Assembly: GCF_018687715.1 (NCBI RefSeq)
Contig: NC_056758.1
Coordinates: 23,168,501 to 23,232,500 of the forward strand
DNA: 64,000 nucleotides
Reading direction: 5' to 3'
Origin: Carya illinoinensis
Taxonomy: Eukaryota; Streptophyta; Magnoliopsida; Fagales; Juglandaceae
Shown here: positions 11,193 through 20,468 of the stretch, in pieces
Numbering within the stretch: the first letter of the stretch is position 1
Layout: each line of letters begins with the position of its first letter
Program-made: the position numbers and the translations under genes
Notes under the pieces: model-generated
What the model was told of the DNA's origin: nothing
The model's input: only the letters and a program-made list of their open reading frames with translations
The model's database searches: none

Positions 11193-11335
11193 GTGAGAGA
11201 CATAGTCCTCAATGAATCGAACGAAAGAAAACAAAGTGCACAGAACAAAGCAAGCAAAACAAACAATCAACATGAAATATAAAATCAAAGCAAACGAACA
11301 AATAAAAACAAAGCAAGTAAAGAAGGAAAAACAAC

Positions 11336-11460
11336 TTAAAACACTTCCCTGGGGTCTTGCACAAGCAAGATCTCATCATGTGGATCAAAGACCTTCAGAA
11401 ATGACTTTAGACGTTGTCCGTTGACAGTGAAGCTATTACCATTTTTCAGATTGACAATAT
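11336..11460 (-). pseudogene. pol: C-terminus of Athila-like pol (after integrase)
   Basis: Only the last 41 codons are present, ending in TAA at 11336-11338. The motif FTVNGQRLK followed by acidic/hydrophobic residues (DEILLVQD) matches the tail found after the integrase in Athila and Tat-type polyproteins. The rest of pol is absent: at about 11460 the sequence changes to a short LTR-derived patch and then chromovirus DNA. Too short for the track, recognised by reading the minus strand. Confidence 0.65.
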
Positions 11461-11462
11461 CT

Positions 11463-11496
11463 ACCGTGTCTTGCATTGCATTCCTCCTCTCTTATG
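11463..11496 (+). repeat. Templated filler: about 32 bp copied from LTR A1
   Basis: The stretch beginning CCGTGTCTTGCATTGC and ending CTCTCTTAT equals plus-strand positions about 7980-8011 inside LTR A1. It sits exactly between the Athila block and the chromovirus 3' end, as expected for filler DNA copied during end joining or template switching. Confidence 0.65.
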
Positions 11497-11564
11497 TGGC
11501 TTGATTTAAGTTAGTAGTTGATCTTGCAAATTTCGAGGACGAAATTTGTTTTAAGGGGGGAGGA
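11497..11564 (+). mobile_element. Chromovirus 3' internal end with polypurine tract
   Basis: Contains 'aggacgaaattt' and the purine tract AAGGGGGGAGGA (11553-11564) abutting LTR L2. All sequence between gag and this point has been replaced by the Athila block. Confidence 0.8.
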
Positions 11565-12500
11565 TGTGATGACCCGCTTTTACGTGTATTTTCACTGAAG
11601 GGTTGTTTTTAATTTAATTAATATATTAGTTTATTTATTTTAAATTAATGTGTTTTAATTGGTTTTTAATTTATTTGAGGTGGTATTTAATTTATTTTAG
11701 TCGTTTTACGGTTTTTAATATCGTTTTCGGCGGATCTGTTTTTGGTTTCCAGAGTGAGGATTGGACCTCATTTCTTTTCTTTTCTCTTTTTCTTTTCCCT
11801 TTTCTTTTCTTTATTTTTCTTTCTTTTTCCTTCTTTTTCTTCCTTTTCTTTTTCTTTCTTCTTCCTCCTCTCCCGCGTACGCAGCAGCCTTTTTTTTTTC
11901 CTTCCGTCGCTGCCTGTTTGTCAGCCCAGTTCTCCGCCGTCCGGCCACCTTTTAGTGCACCGTCACCACCATTCTCTTCCCCTTCCACCAGAGATCATCT
12001 CCACCAATTTTCAGAGCCATCGGACTAGCCATTAGCCTTCAAGAGCCGCCGAAAGTCGCTGCACCTGCTCTACTTTTGCCCCTGTCGCCGGTTGCTTTTG
12101 CAGCCCAGAACCGCCACTCGTCGGTGGTGTGGCCTACACCACCTACCCAGTTTTCTTCCCCTCTCACCGGTGAACATCCCCACCAAGTTTCACCTCCATC
12201 CGAGCCACGAGCTCCTCTAAGCCATACGGTTTTTCACCATTTTCGGTGCCGTCGCACCACCTCCGGCCACCATCTTTTCACAGCTTCTTCCCCTAGCTCT
12301 TGCCGACCTAAACCACCTATTTTCGGCCTCGATCCTTTGCCGGAGCAGCTCCCACGAGCTCAACTCCGTTCAGACCCTTTTTGGCCTTCGACCGCCATTT
12401 CCACCACCACCCACGGCCAAAACTCATTTCCCTTAGCTTCATAAATATCTCAAGGCCATTCCCTATCAATCCCAAGCCTTGGTTTGTCCTCGTTCAAAAA

Positions 12501-12542
12501 GTGGGTATTTTACAACCCACGGCCACAGTGAATTTTCACTGT
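12501..12542 (+). other. Twin palindromes in LTR L2
   Basis: First palindrome: GTGGGT (12501-12506) with ACCCAC (12515-12520). Second: ACAGTGAA (12525-12532) with TTCACTGT (12535-12542), separated by TT. GGCC lies between them. Equivalent pairs occur in L3, L4, L6, L8 and L9 with changes in both arms. Confidence 0.7.
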
Positions 12543-12956
12543 TACGTTGCTTTCCTTCCGCTGTTTGCAACACCGCAAGCTTTCTAAAAATACCGTATAG
12601 CGCTATAAGTATTTTCCAAACCCTACTTTTAGATTTAAATATATTTTGCTCTTACAATAAATTATTGTTGTTGGTTGGCTGATTCCAGACTGAGTCCGAG
12701 GAGTTCGAGGGTCGGATGGATTGAGGACGGAGTGCTTGGTTTTGGTTGTTTGTGATTGCTTGATTTTATTTGAGCCATGTGGCGTGAGTTGCATTTTGGG
12801 TATATGTGCATTTTATTTATTTGAGAAAATCTCATTTTATTGGCGTAAATGGTTTTTGGGTGCGTGTGTTACACGAGCCCAAGCTGGGATGGGTTATTAT
12901 CTCGGTGGAGCTCCTCTGGTCACTCGGGAGTGGATAAAACTGAGTGACATCCCTTG

Positions 12957-13305
12957 GGTCGTCGCAGGGCGACGACCGGATCGCACAATACGGTAATGCT
13001 GTCGTGTCGACTCCGTGGTCCCTAGAGTGGCGGGGACTAGAGGATGGCCTGGCCAAGTACGCGCGGGGTGCGAGTCTGGGCATCGCTCGTTTAGGTGTCA
13101 CATGCGTAGTCGTTACCTACGGTGTGGCACAGAGCCAGGGTGTGCGGGTGATCCTTAGGGGAGATCATGGTGCATGCATAACCGGATTGTTTTTATGGTT
13201 TTCGGATGTGGGCCATTTTCTGGGAAAATGGCGATGTTGGTTTTCGAGGCTTTTGATACATTTTCTGGGAAAATGGTAGTTTGGGCCATTATCTGGGATA
13301 ATGGC
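12957..13305 (+). other. Array of four short hairpins with 3-nt loops in LTR L2
   Basis: H0: GGTCGTCGC/GCGACGACC, loop AGG (12957-12977). H1: GCCATTTTC/GAAAATGGC, loop TGG (13212-13232). H2: CATTTTC/GAAAATG, loop TGG (13259-13275). H3: GCCATTATC/GATAATGGC, loop TGG (13285-13305). The same array is found in L5 (28899-29248) and L6 (42784-42893). Confidence 0.75.
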
Positions 13306-13332
13306 GAGGCTTGGTTTTAAGGATATGTTTTT

Positions 13333-13560
13333 GTGGGCCAAATGGGTTTTTGGCGTGCGTGTAAAAAAATCATATTTTATGGCGCATATGCTTTGGGTTT
13401 TATTTCATGCATATTGTTTGAGTTTTATATGTTTTTATTTAGTGGTGTTTGGAGTTTACTTACTTGCGGCACCATTTTTGGTACAGTAGATTTTGGTGCA
13501 GAGATCGAGGATGAGGAGGAGGAGGCTGAGCCCGAGGATGCGGCTCCGCCGGGGTGCTGA
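13333..13560 (+). other. Conserved LTR micro-ORF with acidic C-terminus (L2 copy)
   Basis: Open frame of 75 codons ending with VDFGAEIEDEEEEAEPEDAA and a stop. A hydrophobic middle (FLFSGVWSLLTCGTIFG) precedes the acidic tail. Related frames end at 3235, 23965 and 29502 (plus) and begin at 21167 and 44769 (minus). The start codon is uncertain and no family is recognised. Confidence 0.35.
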
Positions 13561-13816
13561 TGCCATGTTTTGTATTTAGTTTAAAATTATATTTGGGTCT
13601 TGTAATATTTATTTATGTATGTTTTGAATAGCTTTGTATTAAACAAGAAAAATTCTGGTACTTAGTTATTAACTTGCTTTTCGCTGCGTATTTCTCGTGC
13701 ACATTCGTCGCTTTTTCACACACTTGGCACACGTCGATAGGATGATGACCCATGATGTCATCATCCGGACGTCTCGATTTTCTCGTGTTCGTGCGTGGGG
13801 ATTTGGGGGCGGCACA

Positions 13817-14365
13817 GTAAATACAAAACAAGATACCTACTATAGTAATGTATTCAGCCCCTTTAATGAAAAATCTCAAGCAATCTTTTTTTTTTTTTTT
13901 TTTACTTTTCTTTTCTTTTCTTTTCATTTCTTCCCTTTTCTCACTAATTCAATCACAAACAGCAATATTTAATTGTGAGAATCAAACAATTGAATTCAAA
14001 GATAAAAAAAAAAATTGATAAAGAAATAGAAGGGAATCAATAAAGCCCTAGATGAAATTTTTGGTATCGAGAATAGTGCTGCACTACAGTAACTTCTTGA
14101 AACCCTAGTTCAACAAAATAATAACTTTCCCAATTGGCCCTTAAGTCATTCTCAGAATAAACCCAATTATTCTAAACTAATAAAATATGTCCTTTAAATA
14201 AATTAAACAAGTGTCTAAAGCCTTTAAGTCATGTTGTTGCTCTCTTTCATAGCTTGTATCAAATGAATCAAAACTAGATCTTCATCCTTCAAGTCCATCT
14301 TGAATGTTGGGCTCTTGCTAGATTCTTCCCAAGTGAATTCCACCCATCCTTGCATAGCTTTTGAT
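13817..14365 (-). mobile_element. Inverted, LTR-deleted copy of family G element
   Basis: Read on the minus strand it matches the plus-strand DNA at 14455-15840: the end of a polyprotein frame, the beginning of the 3' region, then the leader with ATT-GATTCCC and AAATTCAATTGTTTGAT motifs. Most of the LTR is deleted. The left part is a poly(T)/TTTTC tract. The frame at 14224-14511 is the minus-strand version of the frame at 14300-14662. Confidence 0.6.
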
Positions 14366-14523
14366 GGGCTCCAAGGTGGACTGAGTCTTAAAGATCTCTT
14401 GCAAGTTCCAAATGGGGCAATCATAAGTTTGAGAGCTAAGAAGAGCAAGGAAGCAATGCAAGGATTGGTGCAATCCACTTGTGACATGTCTAGCAAGAGT
14501 CCAACATTCAAGATGGATTTAAA
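14296..14523. repeat. Inverted repeat arms at the centre of family G remnants
   Basis: Arms of about 65 bp (14296-14361 and 14458-14523) are imperfectly complementary, both encoding MNVGLLLD on the outward strand. The roughly 95 bp between them encode SLRAKKSKEAMQGLVQS on the plus strand, resembling the tail region of Ty3/gypsy polyproteins (TRARAK..KEAL.GLVQ). Confidence 0.6.
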
Positions 14524-14669
14524 GAAAGAATTCCAGTTTCATTCATGTGATACAACAAGTTATGGAAGACATGACTTTGACATATTGTTATTAAAAGCCT
14601 TGGACTTGTTTATTTCATTAAAATGGCTTATTTTATTAGTCATAGGAATTAATCTAGAATAATTGGGCT

Positions 14670-15298
14670 TGGGGGATTTCTAGCCCACACATATGTTTTA
14701 TGTTTTATGAACTAGGGTTTCAAGAAATGGTAGTTAAGGGATTGTTTTCATTTTTAGCTAGGGTTACTTTAGGGAAGGCCTTGTATTTCACCCAAGGGTA
14801 TTTTGGAAAAGATTCTTAAATTTTTAGTTTAGGACTTTATCTTGTTTAGGGGAAGGGTATTGTGGCGCGGCATTATTTACGGTTATTGTTGTCGCACTAT
14901 TCAAGGGCATTTTTGGAAGATAGGGCTTTATTTTACCTAGGATTTTGTGAGGTTATAGTTTAAATACTCTTTATTGCCTCATTTTGAGAGTAATATATGA
15001 AAGTTTATGAAAATTGATGAATTTTATTCATTGTGAGTTGAATTTATCTCCTCTTGTTCTTGATTGAACGTTTGAACATATCAAAGGTAAATCCCAACCT
15101 TTGTGGCATTCCTCCTTTGGAATCTGGGTTCTTAAGATTGGTTCTTCAACAGATCTAGATTTTCATATAATCTAGGTTCTTGAAACGAGTTCCTCAACGA
15201 GTCTAGGTTCTTCCATCCAATTGACTTGATTTTGGCTTTCTTGGGTGAGTTTTCAAATTGGTTATGGGTTCAAGAGATTCCAATCCCACAGGTTCACA
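14670..15298 (+). mobile_element. LTR of family G gypsy-type element
   Basis: A G-rich purine stretch (GGGCTTGGGGGA) near 14666-14680 precedes it and a Met-tRNA primer site follows it. The 3' end is put at TTCACA (15298); the 5' end is only approximate. Polyprotein tail sequence lies upstream and gag downstream, so again one LTR lies between 3' and 5' internal sequences. Confidence 0.5.
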
Positions 15299-15303
15299 TC
15301 ATT

Positions 15304-15315
15304 TGGTATCAGAGC
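15304..15315 (+). promoter_or_regulatory. Primer binding site of family G, initiator Met-tRNA type
   Basis: TGGTATCAGAGC located 5 bp after the inferred LTR end. Confidence 0.85.
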
Positions 15316-16200
15316 TAAGTTTCCAATCAGGTCTGATTCTATTTTTTAATTTTTGCATTATTTTAAAAACAAAAAAGGGTCTGCCAAATTCTTAGGGTTT
15401 TTGTGAGGTTGTCAAAATTTCATATTTTTCTTTCTAAGGTTAGCTAAATTACTCCTAATCCTAGGATTTTTTGTGTTCGCCAAAATTCCATCTTGTTAAG
15501 GCTGCCGAAAATTTCATCATTTAGGGTTTCATTGATTCCCTTCTATTTCCTTGTCAATTTTTTATATGTTTGAAAAGAAAAGAAAATAAAAGAAAAGAAA
15601 ATTCGAAAAAAAATTAAAAAAAGAAGGGGCTACTGAAATTCTTAGGGTTTTTGTGTGGTTGCCAAAAATTTCATCATCTAGGGTTTTATTGATTCCCGTT
15701 GATTTCCTTATCAATTGTTATGTGTTTAAATTCAATTGTTTGATCGTTACAATTGAATATTGTTGTTTGTGATTGACTTAGTGGGAAAAGAAAAGAAAAG
15801 AAAATTCAAAAAATAGAATTTTTGATTGAGCCTTATCATCAAATGGGCTAAATATATCATTCTAGTTGATATCATGTTTGTGCAATTACTCTTTCCCTCA
15901 TATGATTTCCCTGATTCTCGTATCATTTTGTTCCTTCTGTGTTTCTCTTGTTCTAATTTTCTTGGACCTAATTACTAGTTGGAATAAAACAAGGTTGTAT
16001 AATCTTGATTTAGTTCAATTAGTACTAAAAGAACTGAGTGAGAAAACTCTTGAGGTAAAATGCAAGAGAGTGTGAGATCATTATTGGAAAAAAGTCAATT
16101 ATGAGTAAAACATGAGTGGAGTGCCATTATTCGAGTGTAAACACGTAAGGGAGCATGTGAGGTATTTTTCCACTAACAATCTTTTTGTGCATTGCATACG
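15316..16200 (+). other. Leader of family G with internal tandem duplication
   Basis: AT-rich leader. Segments around 15380-15600 and 15630-15800 repeat the same order of motifs (CTTAGGGTTTTTGTG, AAATTTCATCAT, GATTCCC, AAAAGAAAAG), i.e. an old tandem duplication. No coding sequence is seen. Confidence 0.55.
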
Positions 16201-16410
16201 ATGTCTAATAAAAGTGACTCGTCACCAAAGGAGATGGTAGATAACTCCTTTGTGTTGCAGGCTATGCAAGAACATTTTGAGCGGTTGAACATGGTATTAG
16301 GGGAAGTGAGGAATAGGAAAGATCATCGAGATACAGTGAGTAGAAATCTACAAGGTGGGAGACATAGGAGGAGACGTGAACATGAGTATGAGAATGAAGG
16401 GTATGGTAAG
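16201..16410 (+). pseudogene. gag: Family G gag, N-terminal fragment
   Basis: ATG at 16201 starts MSNKSDSSPKEM, followed by LQAMQEHFERLNMVLGEVRNR and an Arg-rich stretch. This resembles the start of gag in several plant Ty3/gypsy elements, where a helical segment with ERLN precedes RRRR. The frame changes character at about 16410, where LINE-derived sequence begins, so only about 70 codons remain. Confidence 0.5.
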
Positions 16411-16429
16411 TCTTTTATTGCCACAGGTT

Positions 16430-17935
16430 CTTTCCAATTCCACAGGTTCAAGATTTTGGAAATGTATACTGTCAATGATGCCGATTGTGCAATAGAATTC
16501 ATGTATATTGGTTAGAAATGGTGCTTGTAACTTTTGGTTTGATAATTAGTTGGGGGATGGGGCCACTGCAAATTTTGAAGATGTTAGTGGAGATGAGAAT
16601 TTATTGGTGGCTGACATCTTAAATAACTTTAGCTGGGATGTGACTAAATTGCGTATGCTGGTGTCGGAAGAGATGTTTGAGAAAATAATTGCCTTGCTGG
16701 TTCAAATATCAGGTGGAACAGATGTGCGTATTTGGTAGCCAAATCCGAATGGTACTTTCTCTTCCAAATCTGCATGGCATCTAATTAGAACGACAAGGTC
16801 TGTTTGCCTATGGAAAAAATGGCTTTAGCATAAATTGGTTCTTAAAAAAATGTCTTTTGTTTGTTGGCGTACTAAAAAATAAGTGTTACTTGTGGATGAT
16901 ATCATTGTTAAGCTAGGAATTCCTCTAGCTACAAAGTGTCATTGTTGTGTTTTACCACAACAAGAATCCATTGATCATATTTTTTGTAGTGGTGGATTGG
17001 CTGCTATGGTTTGGAGGTATTTTGCAGGTATTTTGGGGGTTCAGTTACCTCAACTCCAAAGATGGAATGTGGTTATGAATGTTTGGTGGCTTTGAGTGTC
17101 AGAATCTTCTCAAGTAAGATGTTGTCGTGGTATTTTACCAATCATTATCACGTGGGCTTTGTGGATAGCATGGTGTGAGGATAGAATGGAAGGAAAGAAA
17201 ATTGATTGGAAATGTGTGGTGAGGTGGATTAAGTTGATGTTAACTGATATTTTTTCTCCACATCGAAAATTTGATAGACTGCATTGGCACGATATCAAGG
17301 TTTTATAGGAATTAAATTGCCCAATTTCTCCTATTGTCAAGAAAAGTTTGAAAGATGTAGCTTGGACTAAGCCATATAGAGGACAGGATAAGCTAAATGT
17401 TGATGGTAGTTCGCTCAGAAATCCTGGCTTAGTAGGTGGCGGAGGGGTTATTAGAGATCATGATGGTTGTGTGATGGCGAGTTTTGCCAATCATTATAGG
17501 CAGGTTTCCAATAATTTTGTTGAGGGGAGAGCTTTACTTAATGGCTTAAAGTTGGCACAATAGTTGGGTATTTGAGATATTTTGGTGGAGTCCGATTCGG
17601 GAGTTATTGTGAGATGGATTCAGGGTGGTAAATGCAGCTTATGGTACTTGTGCGATTTTTGGGATGATATCTAGAGATTGCTAGCTGACTTACATTGTTC
17701 CATCTGTCACATTTTTAGAGAAGCAAACATGGTTGCAGACTATCTTGCTAAAGAGGGAGCTTTTACTCAGTGTAAGTATTTCACTGGGTTTGACCTTGAT
17801 AGGGGAATCCTTCATGGGTTAGTACGTACGGATTTGTGGGGACTTCCTTATATTAGGATGTAATTGTTTGTTCTCTTCTTCTTCTTCTTTTTTTTTTTTT
17901 TTTTTTCTATTGTAAGCACTTTCTTTGGTTGGTAA
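16430..17935 (+). pseudogene. 5'-truncated L1-type LINE: zf-RVT and RNase H domains
   Basis: Only the C-terminal part of ORF2 is present. Near 16540-16570 the W.D.WLGDGA-like motif appears in a shifted frame; 16860-17095 holds the zinc-binding zf-RVT region (KCHCCVLPQQESIDHIFCSG); 17390-17860 is an RNase H domain with LNVDGSS, VEGRALLNGL, LVESDSG and REANMVADYLAKEGA, so the expected acidic residues are visible. Stops and frameshifts are many (for example at 16736, 17561 and 17671). A CTT/T-rich tract follows at 17871-17907. Reverse transcriptase and endonuclease are missing. It interrupts or truncates family G gag and is followed by LTR L3. Confidence 0.75.
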
Positions 17936-19350
17936 TTTTTTATCACTAGGGTTTTTAGGTTATTTTATTTCATTTTTTCGTAAACCCTATGGTGTGACGC
18001 CTCCAAATCCCCACGCACAGACACGGGGAAGTCGAGATGTCCGGATGGTGACATTACGGGTCACCACCCTAACGACGTGTGCCAAGTGTGTGTATAAGAA
18101 ACAAATATACACGAAGAAACACGCAGCGGATAGCAAAGTCATATAACTAAGTACTAGAATTTTTCTTGGTTTAATACAAAGCTGTTCAAAACATACATAA
18201 TAAAATATTACAAAACACAAATATTGTTTTAAAACCAACTACAAAGCATAGACTTTAACTCAGTGACTCACTCAAAAATGAGTAGCACTAATGCTATCCC
18301 AAGTGCAGGAGGATGTCGTGTAATAATTAGGAATATATTCCTAGATCGTCTCCTCAAGGAAAGTTGCTTAAAATTAAACTCGTTGAAAAAAATGTGAAAA
18401 ACTTTACAAAGAGAAAATAAAATGATGGTATGTGCAATGGATGGAAAAGGGTACTAGTCATGGACTAGTTTCATGCTTTTAGATTTTGATTGTCGGATTG
18501 GAATGTAAAGGACTAATAAATTAAACTCAAAAATTAATAAAACTAAATTAAGAATTAAACTAAATTAGAAAGTAATTGACAAAACATGAACTGAAAATTG
18601 AAAATGCCCAAAACCAAGATTCTAGAATTCATCTTTGTATTTAAATTACAAATTCTCAAAATAACACATAACAATTGTAATCACTATTAAATGAAAACTT
18701 AAAGATGTGAGAAAAATAAATAACACGAAATAAGTAAACAACAAATAAATTACCCAAACTTCTAAGCCAAAAAAATCACAAAAGTATTCCATAAACTTTA
18801 AACTAAAGTTAAATAAAATAGAGAACGGAAAATCTAGACGAAAACTCCCTTTCACTATTCAATTGAAATGCAAAATAAAAAGGAAACAACTTCTCACATA
18901 TGATGTTTCAGAAAAATCAAAAACAAAAACAAAAGCTTTCAACCGAACCTTTCTTGCAATAAATTAAGGTAGCACACTTAATGAGAACTTCTAAAACAAT
19001 TCTTTTTGTTGCATGAAACAAACTAGCAATTTGATTAAAACTTCTAAAACAATTTCTTTTGTTGCATGAAACAAACTAGCACACTTGATTAAAACTTCTA
19101 AAAAAATTTCTTTTATTGCATGAAACAAACTAGCACACTTAATAGAAATTAAGGTATTACACTTAATGAAATAAAATTCTAGAACAATTCTTAATATACT
19201 TAAAAAATTCTAAAACAACAAAGCATTGAAGCTAAAAGGATAAACAAAATTGCTGAACACAAGAAGGAGCCAATTCTTTCAAGAACATAACAAAGAAATA
19301 ACAAAGAAGCAAGTTGTAATTGTGTGTCATTTGGTTCGGACTGCATCCCC

Positions 19351-19357
19351 TTTTATA
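19351..19357 (-). promoter_or_regulatory. TATA box of Athila-like LTR A2
   Basis: The minus strand reads GGCTATAAAAGGGGATGCAG, the same block as in A1 and A5. Confidence 0.65.
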
Positions 19358-20431
19358 GCCGAACAACTTGGCTAGTTGCCTCTTATATTCATACTTCATT
19401 TGCATTCACACTTAATTCAAACCAAGCAACCAAGTCCAACACGGTATGTATACAGAAAATTCAGCACATCATTCACACATCTCTCTCTATTTCCTTCCAT
19501 TCAAAATGAAAATGAACTGCAGAAAAATAAGATTCCTCCACCGAGTAATTCCCTTCCACACCAACTTAAGCATGACACCTCTCTTCACTTTCCATAATTT
19601 CTTTCACTCACATGTTCACATCCCACGTCCCCACCTCAATGTCTATTCTTTTCTTTCATGCACCGACTCTTTACTTACAGAAAAATAATCTGCACCGACA
19701 ACCCCTTCCAGCAATACCAAGACACCGAATTGCTCCTTCATCAATTCCAGCACAACACTCACACCTACTTCCAACATAAAAGAGTAGAACCAGCCAATTA
19801 GATTAATCCAGTTTATTCCCTTCAATCAATTACCTCAAGCACCGACTTTACTTTCTTTCTTTTTATTTTTTAGTTTCAGCACAACACACTTCACGCCTAA
19901 CTTGTTAAAAATTCATACACGACACTCTACTCATCCACTCCCCTATCTTTTTATTCCACCGTTCAGCCTTATATATGTATATATATATATAAATATATAA
20001 AGAGCTGCCTCAATTCGGTACATTCCTCCAATTCCAATTCATTTCAATCAAAATCCATCTTCAATTCACACTTGGTTGAAAACTCAAGCATGTCTTCACA
20101 CTTCAACAACAGCCGACTTCTCTTCCAATCCATCACATGTTCTCTTTCTATCTTCCTTCATTTCGGCTTTTGTCCAATTCAATGGAAAGGAAGCAGCCTT
20201 TTATGACTTTTTCAATGTCAAATTAGGTGGAGACAATTCAGTGGACAGCAGCTCAAATAGAGCATCTTTTTCTTCATTTAATAACCGGATCACTTTCTAG
20301 CTTTTCACATGTGTATGTAGCTCAAATGCACCGGTTCTCTTCTTCATTTCATGAATCCCCTTGGTTGAAAGCTCAAGCATGGAATCTCTTGGTTGAAAAC
20401 TCACTCTGTTGTACTTACTGCACCGTCCAGC

Positions 20432-20455
<24 letters not shown>
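20432..20455. repeat. (CA)12 microsatellite in LTR A2
   Basis: Uninterrupted CA repeat followed directly by TATATATATA. Confidence 0.85.

Positions 20456-20468
<13 letters not shown>

Larger units (their letters stand above)
9184..11335 (-). other. 3' internal region of Athila-like element (between pol end and LTR)
   Basis: AT-rich region between the pol C-terminus and the 3' polypurine tract. Apart from the reading frame at 10403-11029 I see no coding sequence. It contains a run of 30 T at 9629-9658 and two additional polypurine-like motifs. In autonomous Athila elements an env-like frame can occupy this position; nothing here resembles an envelope protein. Confidence 0.7.
11565..13816 (+). 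mobile_element. LTR L2 (family L, hairpin subtype); 3' LTR of chimeric element
   Basis: Runs from TGTGATGACC to GGCACA (the usual GTCACA with one change). It contains the C/T tract, a proline-rich GC segment, twin palindromes (12501-12542), four hairpins (12957-13305) and the acidic micro-ORF. The right flank is not a primer site, so this is a terminal 3' LTR. No matching target duplication can be paired because the left LTR is recombinant. Confidence 0.85.

Noticed and set aside
14224..14662. Pair of overlapping frames on opposite strands as novel genes
   Set aside because: They are two arms of an inverted repeat and resemble polyprotein tails of gypsy-type elements.
20432..20466. CA/TA repeat as a regulatory element
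   Set aside because: Simple microsatellite; the likely TATA box of this LTR is the conserved block at 19351.
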